From Lachnospiraceae bacterium (GTDB lineage Bacteria > Bacillota_A > Clostridia > Lachnospirales > Lachnospiraceae): a stretch of DNA of 6,406 nucleotides. The stretch spans positions 1-6,406 of the forward strand of contig VSNT01000179.1 of assembly GCA_009774465.1 (NCBI GenBank), in the 5' to 3' direction. Below are positions 1 to 6,406 of the stretch, one piece after another. The notes beneath the pieces were generated by a model. It was not told where the DNA came from. It ran no database searches and was given only the letters and a program-made list of their open reading frames with translations. Made by a program: the position numbers and the translations under genes. The stretch's first letter is position 1. Each line of letters starts with the position of its first letter.

Positions 1-1127
1 GATATGGAGGAAACTATAATAAGGAAAATAACTGATGTAAAGTAAATTGGTTCAAGCAGTCCTACAGAAAGACCTCTCTGCGCCACAATTAAAGCCACTT
101 CTCCTCTTGTCATCATTCCCACACCTATTTTCAATGAGTCATTTCCATTAAATTTACATAACCTTGCCATTAATCCACAACCTATAATTTTACTGATTAA
201 TCCTACCAATACAAAACCTAATGAAAATAATAAAATGGTTCCTGTAATATTATCTATATTTGTTTTAAGTCCGATACTTGCAAAAAATACAGGACCAAAA
301 ATAATATAGGAATTAACATCCACTTTTCTTTCTATGTAACTTGAATCATTAATAGAACATAAGATAATTCCGGACACATATGCACCGGTAATATCTGCTA
401 TTCCAAAATATCTTTCAGCAACATATGACATTAAAAAACAAAAAGCAATACTTGCAATTGGAATTCTTCTGGTATGCGGATATCTTTTATCCAGCATTTT
501 AAATATTTTGTAGGAAATAAACCCGACAATAACTGCAAAAATAAAAAACAAAACAGTATTAATAATAACAGAAACAGGATTAGAATCAGGATTTTTTAAT
601 CCAATTACAAATGTAAGGACAATAATACCTATTACATCATCAATGATAGCTGCACTTAAAATTGTAGTTCCTACTTTTCCTTTTAATTTCCCCATTTCTT
701 TTAGAGATTCCACTGTAATACTTACTGATGTGGCAGTAAGTATTGTTCCCACAAAAACTGCCTTATAAAATTCCAGAGAACCCCAGGGAGATACACCATA
801 AAAAAGCATGTAATATGCAGCTCCTAAAACAAGAGGAATAAATACTCCTGCAGATGCAATTAATGCTGCAATGGGGCCTGTTTTAACAAGTTCCTTCAAA
901 TCTGTTTCAAGACCTGCAGAAAACATTAAAAATATAACACCTATTTCAGCCATTTGAACAAGAAAATCTGTCTGATTAACCCATCCTAAAATACTGGGGC
1001 CTATGATAAGTCCGGCAATAATTTCTCCTACTACCTGAGGTGCCTTTAGTTTCCTTGCCATAATACCAAACAATTTTGCTGCAATTATTATAATTGCAAG
1101 ATCCTTTAACACCAAATAACTTTCCAC
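1..1127 (-). CDS. Monovalent cation:proton antiporter, CPA2 / NapA-GerN-like (3' end cut by window)
   Basis: Integral membrane exchanger of the Na+/H+ exchanger-domain family (CPA2), expected to swap Na+ or K+ for H+ across the cytoplasmic membrane. Read on the minus strand, 375 codons are open without a stop. The translation is a run of hydrophobic helices with family landmarks: an N-terminal LKAPQVVGEIIAGLIIGP block (residues 27-44), FLMFSAGLETDL (66-77), TATSVSITVESL (131-142, the unwound-helix region), SAAIIDDVIG (158-167) with the Asp163-Asp164 ion-binding pair, GPVFFASIGLKTN (278-290), and MMTRGEVALIVAQRG (338-352). The DD pair is typical of electrogenic CPA2 members; NapA and NhaA carry it too. 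Full-length relatives run about 390-400 residues, so probably only a short tail is missing, but a C-terminal regulatory domain cannot be excluded. The GTG start at 1127 is chosen because GAGGAG lies 10 bases upstream. An in-frame GTG at 1136 sits almost on that site, and an in-frame ATG at 1145 has no ribosome site. Family assignment is firm; the transported ion is not determinable. Confidence 0.9.
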   Translation of the reverse strand, partial: MESYLVLKDLAIIIIAAKLFGIMARKLKAPQVVGEIIAGLIIGPSILGWVNQTDFLVQMAEIGVIFLMFSAGLETDLKELVKTGPIAALIASAGVFIPLVLGAAYYMLFYGVSPWGSLEFYKAVFVGTILTATSVSITVESLKEMGKLKGKVGTTILSAAIIDDVIGIIVLTFVIGLKNPDSNPVSVIINTVLFFIFAVIVGFISYKIFKMLDKRYPHTRRIPIASIAFCFLMSYVAERYFGIADITGAYVSGIILCSINDSSYIERKVDVNSYIIFGPVFFASIGLKTNIDNITGTILLFSLGFVLVGLISKIIGCGLMARLCKFNGNDSLKIGVGMMTRGEVALIVAQRGLSVGLLEPIYFTSVIFLIIVSSI

Positions 1128-1137
1128 TTTTTTCACA

Positions 1138-1143
1138 CTCCTC
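1138..1143 (-). promoter_or_regulatory. Ribosome binding site of the antiporter gene (decides the start)
   Basis: GAGGAG on the minus strand, 10 bases before the GTG at 1127. It overlaps the in-frame ATG codon at 1145-1143 and lies only one base before the GTG at 1136, so it supports 1127 as the initiation codon. The spacing is at the long end of the usual range. Confidence 0.65.
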
Positions 1144-1165
1144 ATAAAACTATTATTATCTGCTC

Positions 1166-1194
1166 ATTATACCAATATTACTTTTCGTTCTCAA
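1166..1194 (-). promoter_or_regulatory. Sigma-A (sigma-70 type) promoter for the antiporter
   Basis: On the minus strand a -35 box TTGAGA (1194-1189; 5 of 6 matches to TTGACA) is followed by a 17-base spacer and a perfect -10 box TATAAT (1171-1166). Transcription should start near 1161-1159, giving a leader of roughly 32-34 bases before the GTG at 1127. The promoter sits just after the gyrA terminator, so the antiporter has its own transcription start. No operator repeat or riboswitch-like structure is visible, and the leader is too short for one. Confidence 0.8.
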
Positions 1195-1206
1195 TACCAT
1201 TTTATT

Positions 1207-1238
1207 AAAAAATCCCCATCAGAATTCTAATGGGGATT
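1207..1238 (-). terminator. Intrinsic terminator after gyrA
   Basis: In the minus-strand transcript AAUCCCCAU (from 1238) pairs with AUGGGGAUU (ending 1211). The stem extends inward by a U-G wobble, A-U and G-C to make 12 pairs closed by an AAUU tetraloop (1226-1223). The stem runs straight into four more Ts (1210-1207), giving a run of six Ts in all. It starts 10 bases after the gyrA stop. On the plus strand the wobble becomes a C-A mismatch and no T-tract follows, so it works mainly in the minus direction. Bases 1128-1248 hold only this terminator, the promoter and the ribosome site. Confidence 0.9.
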
Positions 1239-1248
1239 AAAATAATAT

Positions 1249-3762
1249 TTAATTAAATTCTTCATCTGATATTTCATCTAATACATCATCAATATTTTCA
1301 AGCTCCTGATCTCCATTTGAAACCTTTTCCCTTACTTTTGCTATCTGGGCAACTGTTACTCCCTGATCAAGATTAATTAATTTAACTCCCGAAGTAATTC
1401 TTCCAAGCTTGGAAATATCTTCCATACGTATTTGAATAATAATACCGCCTGTAGTGATCATCATAATTTCATGGTCATCATTAACAGCTTTTACACCTAT
1501 TACATCACCTGTTTTTTCTGTGATTTTATAGCATTTTATACCTTTTCCGCCACGTTTTTGAACAGTGAATTCATCCAAATATGTTCTCTTTCCCATACCA
1601 TTTTCAGAAACAATAAGAAGAGAATCTCCCTGATGATCTAACTGCATACCGACAATTTCATCACCATCTCCCAAATTCATTCCTATAACGCCCATAGAAG
1701 ATCTTCCTGTTGCGCGTACGTCTGTTTCTTTGAATCTGATACACATTCCATATCTGGTTACAAGGAAAATTTCCGTATTTTTATCTGTTATTTTAACCTC
1801 AATTAATTCATCATCATCTCTTAAATTAATGGCTGCAAGACCATTTTTACGAACGTTGCTGTATTCCACAATACTGGTCTTTTTTACAATGCCGTTTTTG
1901 GTTACCATAAAAAGATTTTTATTTTCTTCATAATCTTTAACCGGTATAATTGCACTTATTTTTTCACCGGGATTTAACTGTAAAATATTTACAATTGCCA
2001 CTCCCCTTGAAGTACGGCTGCCTTCGGGTATTTCATAGGTTTTTAATCTGTATACCCGTCCATAATTTGTAAAAAACATAATATAATGATGAGTTGTAGT
2101 CATTAAAAGATCGGCAATAAAATCGTCTTCTATTGTCTGCATTCCTTTAATTCCCTTACCGCCCCGATGCTGAGATTTGAAATTATCAATTGTCATTCGT
2201 TTGATATATCCCAAATTTGACATGGCAATAATCGTATTTTCATCAGGAATCATATCTTCCATTGAAATGTCAAATTCATCATATCCAATTTTACTTTTTC
2301 TATCATCTCCAAATTTATCGGAAATTTCTTTTATTTCTGTTCTGATAACGCCAAGCAGTACTTTTTCATCTGCAAGAATTTCTTTTAAACGGGCTATTTT
2401 TTCAAGCAGCTCCTTGTGCTCATTTTCAAGTTTTTCTCTTTCCAAACCTGTCAGAGCACGAAGTCTCATATCCACAATTGCCTGAGATTGAACTTCTGTT
2501 AAAGCAAAACGTTCCATTAAGCTTTCTTTGGCAATTTGTGTGCTGCGGCTTCCTCTGATAATTTTTATTACTTCATCAATATTATCAAGAGCAATCAGTA
2601 AGCCCTGTAAAATATGATCTCTTTCCTCAGCTTTATTTAAATCATATCTGGTTCTTCTTGTTACTACTTCTTCCTGATGTGCTATGTATTCTTTCAGCAT
2701 ATCAAGAATATTTAAAACTTTAGGCTCATTATTGACAAGCGCAAGCATGATAATTCCAAAGGTATCCTGCATCTGCGTATGTTTAAATAAATGATTTAAT
2801 ACAATATTTGCATTTACATCACGACGCAGTTCAATGACAATACGCATTCCTTCTCTGTCAGATTCATCACGAAGGTCAGTAATTCCATCTATTTTCTTTA
2901 ACTTGACAAGCTCTGCTATTTTTAAAATCAGGTTTGCCTTATTTACCATATAGGGAAGTTCAGTTACAATAATTCTTGTTTTTCCATTTGGCATGGTTTC
3001 AATATCTGTAACTGCACGTACTCTTACTTTTCCACGTCCGGTTCTGTAAGCTTCTTCACTTCCTCTGGTACCTAAAATAATGCCTCCTGTAGGAAAATCA
3101 GGTGCTTTTACGATTGATAATATTTCTTCTATTTCTGTTTCTTTATCATCAATAATTCTGTTATCTATAATTTTAACAATAGCACTTATAACTTCTCTTA
3201 AATTATGAGGAGGTATATTTGTAGCCATGCCTACTGCAATTCCTGTAGTGCCATTCACTAAAAGATTAGGAAAACGGCTGGGAAGAACAGTAGGTTCTTT
3301 TTCTGTTTCATCAAAGTTAGGAGTAAAGTCTACCGTATCTTTATTAATGTCAGCAAGAAGTTCCATTGAAATTTTACTTAATCTTGCCTCCGTATAACGC
3401 ATGGCAGCAGCGCCATCTCCGTCAACAGAACCAAAATTGCCATGTCCATCTACCAAAGGATAGCGAAATGACCAGGGTTGTGCCATATTTACCAAAGCAC
3501 CATAAATAGAACTGTCACCATGAGGATGATATTTACCCATTGTATCACCCACGATACGGGCGCTTTTTCTATGGGGTTTATCCGGTCCATTATTTAATTC
3601 TATCATGGAATAAAGAACTCTTCTCTGTACCGGTTTTAATCCATCTCTTACATCCGGTAATGCTCTTGAAGCAATAACACTCATGGCATAATCAATGTAA
3701 GAATTTTCCATTGTTTTTTTCAAGTCCACATCATGGATTTTATCAAAAATATTATCTTCCAT
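1249..3762 (-). CDS. gyrA: DNA gyrase subunit A
   Basis: Cleavage-and-religation subunit of the A2B2 type II topoisomerase that introduces negative supercoils. The protein is 837 residues, a normal length. The breakage-reunion domain fills about 1-500, with the active-site Arg122-Tyr123 in AMRYTEARLSK; Tyr123 forms the phosphotyrosine link. The quinolone region GKYHPHGDSSIYG (76-88) has Ser84 at the E. coli Ser83 position but Gly88 where E. coli has Asp87. Next come the gate and coiled-coil segment (about 360-490, with charged heptad-like helices) and the C-terminal DNA-wrapping beta-pinwheel (about 505-810). The pinwheel holds the GyrA box QHRGGKG at 531-537, which separates gyrase from topoisomerase IV, and a second box-like QKRGGKG at 735-741 in the last blade. 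An acidic tail (812-837) ends in SDEEFN. The ATG at 3762 has AGGAG five bases upstream. The gene lies 20 bases after gyrB, probably in one operon, and ends at an intrinsic terminator. Confidence 0.98.
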   Translation of the reverse strand: MEDNIFDKIHDVDLKKTMENSYIDYAMSVIASRALPDVRDGLKPVQRRVLYSMIELNNGPDKPHRKSARIVGDTMGKYHPHGDSSIYGALVNMAQPWSFRYPLVDGHGNFGSVDGDGAAAMRYTEARLSKISMELLADINKDTVDFTPNFDETEKEPTVLPSRFPNLLVNGTTGIAVGMATNIPPHNLREVISAIVKIIDNRIIDDKETEIEEILSIVKAPDFPTGGIILGTRGSEEAYRTGRGKVRVRAVTDIETMPNGKTRIIVTELPYMVNKANLILKIAELVKLKKIDGITDLRDESDREGMRIVIELRRDVNANIVLNHLFKHTQMQDTFGIIMLALVNNEPKVLNILDMLKEYIAHQEEVVTRRTRYDLNKAEERDHILQGLLIALDNIDEVIKIIRGSRSTQIAKESLMERFALTEVQSQAIVDMRLRALTGLEREKLENEHKELLEKIARLKEILADEKVLLGVIRTEIKEISDKFGDDRKSKIGYDEFDISMEDMIPDENTIIAMSNLGYIKRMTIDNFKSQHRGGKGIKGMQTIEDDFIADLLMTTTHHYIMFFTNYGRVYRLKTYEIPEGSRTSRGVAIVNILQLNPGEKISAIIPVKDYEENKNLFMVTKNGIVKKTSIVEYSNVRKNGLAAINLRDDDELIEVKITDKNTEIFLVTRYGMCIRFKETDVRATGRSSMGVIGMNLGDGDEIVGMQLDHQGDSLLIVSENGMGKRTYLDEFTVQKRGGKGIKCYKITEKTGDVIGVKAVNDDHEIMMITTGGIIIQIRMEDISKLGRITSGVKLINLDQGVTVAQIAKVREKVSNGDQELENIDDVLDEISDEEFN

Positions 3763-3767
3763 TTTTA

Positions 3768-3772
3768 CTCCT
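3768..3772 (-). promoter_or_regulatory. Ribosome binding site of gyrA
   Basis: AGGAG on the minus strand, five bases before the gyrA ATG, inside the 20-base gyrB-gyrA gap. The gap has room for this site but no terminator and no recognisable promoter, which supports co-transcription of the two subunits. Confidence 0.8.
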
Positions 3773-3782
3773 AATTTTTTAT

Positions 3783-5711
3783 TTAAATATCAAGATTTTT
3801 AACAAACTTTGCATTTTCTTCGATAAATTCACGCCTTGGCTCCACTTTATCTCCCATAAGAGTAGTAAAGGTAAGATCAATTTCAGATTCGGCTTCTTCA
3901 TTCATTGTTACACGAAGAAGAATTCTCCTTTCAGGATCCATAGTTGTTTCCCAAAGCTGTTCAGGATCCATTTCTCCAAGACCTTTATAACGCTGTATTT
4001 TATTATTTTGATCACGACCTACTTCAGAAAGAATTTTATTTAATTCATCATCACTGTATGCGTACCAGATATTTTTATTTTTTTCAAGCTTGTATAAAGG
4101 AGGCTGTGCCAGGTACACATACCCCTGTTTAATCAGTTCCGGCATAAAACGATAAATAAATGTAAGAAGCAAAGTGGCAATATGCGCGCCATCCACATCC
4201 GCATCTGTCATTAAAATTATTTTATGATATCTTAACTTTGATATATCAAAATCATCATGTATTCCTGTGCCAAATGCTGTAATCATTGCTTTAATTTCCG
4301 CATTTGCATAAATTTTATCAAGTCTTGCTTTTTCAACATTTAAAATCTTTCCGCGAAGAGGCAGAATTGCCTGAGTAGCACGGCTTCTTGCTGTTTTAGC
4401 GCTTCCGCCTGCAGAATCTCCCTCAACAATATAAATCTCACAATTTTCAGGATTTTTGTCAGAACAGTCTGCTAATTTTCCAGGAAGAGCAGCACTCTCA
4501 AGGGCTGTTTTTCTTCTTGTTAAATCTCTTGCTTTTCTTGCAGCATCCCTTGCACGCTGTGCAAGTATTGATTTTTCACAAATCAATTTTGCCACCATAG
4601 GATTCTGCTCAAGAAAATAAGTAAGCTGTTCACTTACAATATTGTCAACTGCATTTCTCGCTTCGGAATTACCCAGTTTTTGTTTTGTCTGACCTTCAAA
4701 CTGAGGATCTTCTATCTTTACACTTACAATTGCAGTAAGTCCTTCCCTGATATCTTCACCTGTAAGATTAGGTTCATTATCCTTTAATAATTTATTTCCT
4801 CTGGCATAATCATTAAATGTTTTTGTAAGTGCATTTCTAAAACCAACTAAATGAGTACCACCTTCCGGGGTATTTATATTATTTACAAAACTATAGGAAC
4901 TTTCCGTATAAGAATCGTTATGCTGCATGGCAACTTCAACATAAACATTATTTTTACTGCCTTCAAAATACATAATATTATCATACAAAGGAGTTTTACT
5001 TCTGTTTAAGTAAGTAACAAATTCTTTGATACCGCCTTCATAATGAAAAGAACGTTCAACAGGTTTTTCACCTTCTTCCACTCTCATATCTGTTAAAATA
5101 ATATGAAGACCTTTTGTAAGGAAAGCCATTTCACGAAGTCTTTGCTTTAATACGTCAAATTCAAATTCAATTGTTTCCTGAAAAATTGTAGCATCCGGTT
5201 TAAAAGTAACTTTTGTGCCTGTTTTTTCCTTTTCACATTCACCTATTACCTTTAAAGGATAGCAGACATGTCCTCTTTCATATCTTTGCTGATATACTTT
5301 ACCATCTGTATAAATTTCAACAATAAGCCAGTCCGATAAAGCATTAACAACAGATGCACCTACACCATGAAGTCCTCCGGATACTTTGTACCCTCCACCG
5401 CCAAATTTGCCGCCTGCATGAAGAATTGTAAAAACAACTTCAACAGCAGGAAGTCCTGCTTTATGGTTAATTCCAACAGGAATTCCTCTTCCGTTATCTG
5501 TTACAGTTACTGAATTATCTTTGTTTAATATTACATTAATTGTATCACAAACACCTGCAAGAGCTTCATCCACCGAATTATCTACAATTTCATATACAAG
5601 ATGATGAAGGCCTCTGCTTGAAGTGGAACCAATATACATACCAGGTCTTTTTCTTACAGCTTCAAGTCCTTCTAATATTTGAATTTGATCTGCTCCATAA
5701 TCGTTATTCAT
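3783..5711 (-). CDS. gyrB: DNA gyrase subunit B
   Basis: ATPase subunit of DNA gyrase, which drives strand passage by GyrA. The 642 residues match the short Gram-positive form, without the roughly 170-residue insert of enterobacterial GyrB. The GHKL ATPase domain (about 1-220) shows EIVDNSVDEA with catalytic-base Glu41 and Mg-binding Asn45, TDNGRGIP (71-78) with Asp72 and Arg75 (the E. coli Asp73/Arg76 aminocoumarin contacts), and the glycine-rich ATP lid GGGGYKVSGGLHGVG (104-118). The transducer domain (about 221-390) carries QTKQKLGN with Gln341 and Lys343, which reach the gamma-phosphate. The TOPRIM domain has EGDSAGG (430-436, Glu430) and DADVDG (503-508), the metal ligands. PLRGKILNVEKAR (451-463) has Arg453, as usual in Gram-positives where E. 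coli has Lys447. QRYKGLGEM (573-581) and the conserved tail close the protein. All key residues are present. Start ATG 5711 follows AAGGA by 11 bases and gives the expected short N-terminus before the QIQILEGLEAVRKRPGMYIG block. Confidence 0.98.
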   Translation of the reverse strand: MNNDYGADQIQILEGLEAVRKRPGMYIGSTSSRGLHHLVYEIVDNSVDEALAGVCDTINVILNKDNSVTVTDNGRGIPVGINHKAGLPAVEVVFTILHAGGKFGGGGYKVSGGLHGVGASVVNALSDWLIVEIYTDGKVYQQRYERGHVCYPLKVIGECEKEKTGTKVTFKPDATIFQETIEFEFDVLKQRLREMAFLTKGLHIILTDMRVEEGEKPVERSFHYEGGIKEFVTYLNRSKTPLYDNIMYFEGSKNNVYVEVAMQHNDSYTESSYSFVNNINTPEGGTHLVGFRNALTKTFNDYARGNKLLKDNEPNLTGEDIREGLTAIVSVKIEDPQFEGQTKQKLGNSEARNAVDNIVSEQLTYFLEQNPMVAKLICEKSILAQRARDAARKARDLTRRKTALESAALPGKLADCSDKNPENCEIYIVEGDSAGGSAKTARSRATQAILPLRGKILNVEKARLDKIYANAEIKAMITAFGTGIHDDFDISKLRYHKIILMTDADVDGAHIATLLLTFIYRFMPELIKQGYVYLAQPPLYKLEKNKNIWYAYSDDELNKILSEVGRDQNNKIQRYKGLGEMDPEQLWETTMDPERRILLRVTMNEEAESEIDLTFTTLMGDKVEPRREFIEENAKFVKNLDI

Positions 5712-5722
5712 ATATAACCATG

Positions 5723-5727
5723 TCCTT
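5723..5727 (-). promoter_or_regulatory. Ribosome binding site of gyrB
   Basis: AAGGA (within AGAAAGGA) on the minus strand, 11 bases before the gyrB ATG at 5711, which is a somewhat long spacing. A nearer ATG at 5721 is out of frame, has only one base of spacing, and opens a five-codon frame, so it does not compete as a gene start. The 30-base recF-gyrB gap contains no hairpin or clear promoter. Confidence 0.6.
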
Positions 5728-5741
5728 TCTACGAACGAAAA

Positions 5742-6406
5742 CTATTCATTCATACTTATAACGCCATTGCTTACTTTAAATATTCTGTTAATTTCAAATC
5801 TGTTATTTACAAATTCATCTAATCCAGTACAGGTAATAATTGTTTGAATTTCTCCAATACTGTTTAATAAATAATTTTGTCTGCTGCTGTCTAATTCCGA
5901 AAGAACATCATCCAAAAGAAGAACAGGTGTATCTTTTGTCATTTTTTTCACCAGTTCTATTTCAGATAATTTTAAGGAAAGTGCTGCTGTTCTTTGTTGA
6001 CCTTGAGAACCAAATTTACGAATGTCAATTCCATTAACTATAAAAGAAAAATCATCTCTGTGAGGACCTGATTGAGTCATTTTATAACGAATATCTTTTT
6101 CCTGATTTTCTCTCATTCTGTCTTCAAATTCTTCAATGAATACATCAGGTTCATATTTTACAATTAACTCTTCTTTTCCGCCTGATAATTTGTTATGTAT
6201 ATCTCCTATTATTTCACATAATTGTTCTGTAAAAAGCTTTCTTCTTTCGATTATTTTACTTCCAAAGGAAACAAGCTGAGAATCCCATATATTCAAAGTT
6301 TCCTTTAAACCAGGATTAAAGGAAATATCTTTTAAAAGCTTATTTCTCTGAGCCACTATCCGGTTATAATTGGTCAGATTATAAAGATATACCCGATCAA
6401 GCTGGC
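5742..6406 (-). CDS. recF: DNA replication and repair protein RecF (5' end cut by window)
   Basis: SMC/ABC-like ATPase that binds gapped DNA and, with RecO and RecR, loads RecA for recombinational repair. The frame is open to the right edge: 220 residues are visible, starting QLDRVYLYNLTNYNRIVAQRN, which matches the mid-protein RecF segment. RecF is usually about 360-370 residues, so some 140-150 N-terminal residues, including the Walker A loop, lie outside the window. In visible numbering, GPHRDDFSF spans 113-121, the ABC signature FGSQGQQRT spans 131-139, and Walker B plus D-loop PVLLLDDVLSELD spans 160-172. The GTG at 6356 is an internal valine codon, not the start, because the family match continues upstream of it. 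The TAG stop lies 30 bases before gyrB, fitting the origin-proximal dnaA-dnaN-recF-gyrB-gyrA arrangement of Firmicutes. Confidence 0.96.
   Translation of the reverse strand, partial: QLDRVYLYNLTNYNRIVAQRNKLLKDISFNPGLKETLNIWDSQLVSFGSKIIERRKLFTEQLCEIIGDIHNKLSGGKEELIVKYEPDVFIEEFEDRMRENQEKDIRYKMTQSGPHRDDFSFIVNGIDIRKFGSQGQQRTAALSLKLSEIELVKKMTKDTPVLLLDDVLSELDSSRQNYLLNSIGEIQTIITCTGLDEFVNNRFEINRIFKVSNGVISMNE

Noticed and set aside
171..180. DnaA-box-like TTAATCCACA near 173, considered because recF-gyrB-gyrA often lies near oriC
   Set aside because: It is a single imperfect match inside a coding region, with no cluster or AT-rich unwinding element beside it. The origin, if near, should be upstream of recF, outside the window.
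1432..2485. Plus-strand open frames at 1432-1641, 1730-1933 and 2177-2485 inside gyrA
   Set aside because: They lie antisense to strongly conserved gyrA sequence, have no ribosome sites of note, and have low-complexity Phe/Ser/Leu-rich products, as expected for the complement of an AT-rich gene.
3931..3970. Repeated TCAGGATCCAT about 30 bases apart in gyrB
   Set aside because: It encodes the conserved adjacent MDPE motifs (MDPEQLWETT and MDPERR) of GyrB and is not a regulatory repeat.
3711..4132. Plus-strand open frames at 3711-4043 and 3944-4132 across the gyrA start and gyrB end
   Set aside because: They are antisense shadows of gyrB and gyrA with no family resemblance and a biased Phe/Ile/Tyr/His composition.
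5704..5721. Five-codon frame (ATG at 5721 to TAA at 5704) overlapping the gyrB start, as a possible leader peptide
   Set aside because: The AAGGA site is only one base from this ATG, too close for initiation, and such short frames occur by chance. No attenuator structure accompanies it.
5540..6037. Plus-strand open frames at 5540-5761 and 5840-6037
   Set aside because: They are antisense to the gyrB N-terminal region and to recF, with no supporting motif or initiation signal.
6354..6356. GTG at 6356 as the start of a short 204-residue protein
   Set aside because: The frame continues upstream to the window edge with recognisable RecF sequence (VYLYNLTNYNR), so this is an internal valine codon.

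Overview
The window is AT-rich bacterial chromosome with every gene on the minus strand. In transcription order, from the right edge leftwards, it reads recF (5' end off the window), gyrB, gyrA, intrinsic terminator, new promoter, and a cation:proton antiporter (3' end off the window). The recF-gyrB-gyrA order is the classic cluster beside the replication origin of Firmicutes. The 642-residue GyrB lacks the large insert of enterobacterial GyrB and carries the Gram-positive PLRGK motif. GyrA begins MEDNIFDKIHDVDLKKTM. Together with the low GC and the A/T-rich codon choice, this suggests a clostridial bacterium, most likely Lachnospiraceae-like. That placement is by recollection of family sequences, not by a search.

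Region by region: 6406-5742 is the C-terminal 60% or so of RecF. Thirty bases separate it from gyrB (5711-3783), and 20 bases separate gyrB from gyrA (3762-1249). I see no terminator or convincing promoter in either gap, so the three genes are probably co-transcribed, which supplies both gyrase subunits from one message. A 12-bp hairpin with a T-tract (1238-1207) ends that unit just after the gyrA stop. A near-consensus sigma-A type promoter (1194-1166) follows and starts a separate unit for the antiporter (1127 to the left edge).

Functionally, GyrA and GyrB form the A2B2 gyrase that introduces negative supercoils using ATP. RecF loads RecA at gapped DNA through RecFOR. The antiporter is a membrane protein for Na+(or K+)/H+ exchange and has no obvious link to DNA topology beyond being next door.

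I found no mobile element, CRISPR array, tRNA/rRNA, DnaA-box cluster or unknown system. The window is mostly ordinary core genome. The points most worth a second look are a glycine at the second quinolone-contact position of GyrA, and the compact terminator/promoter boundary between gyrA and the antiporter.
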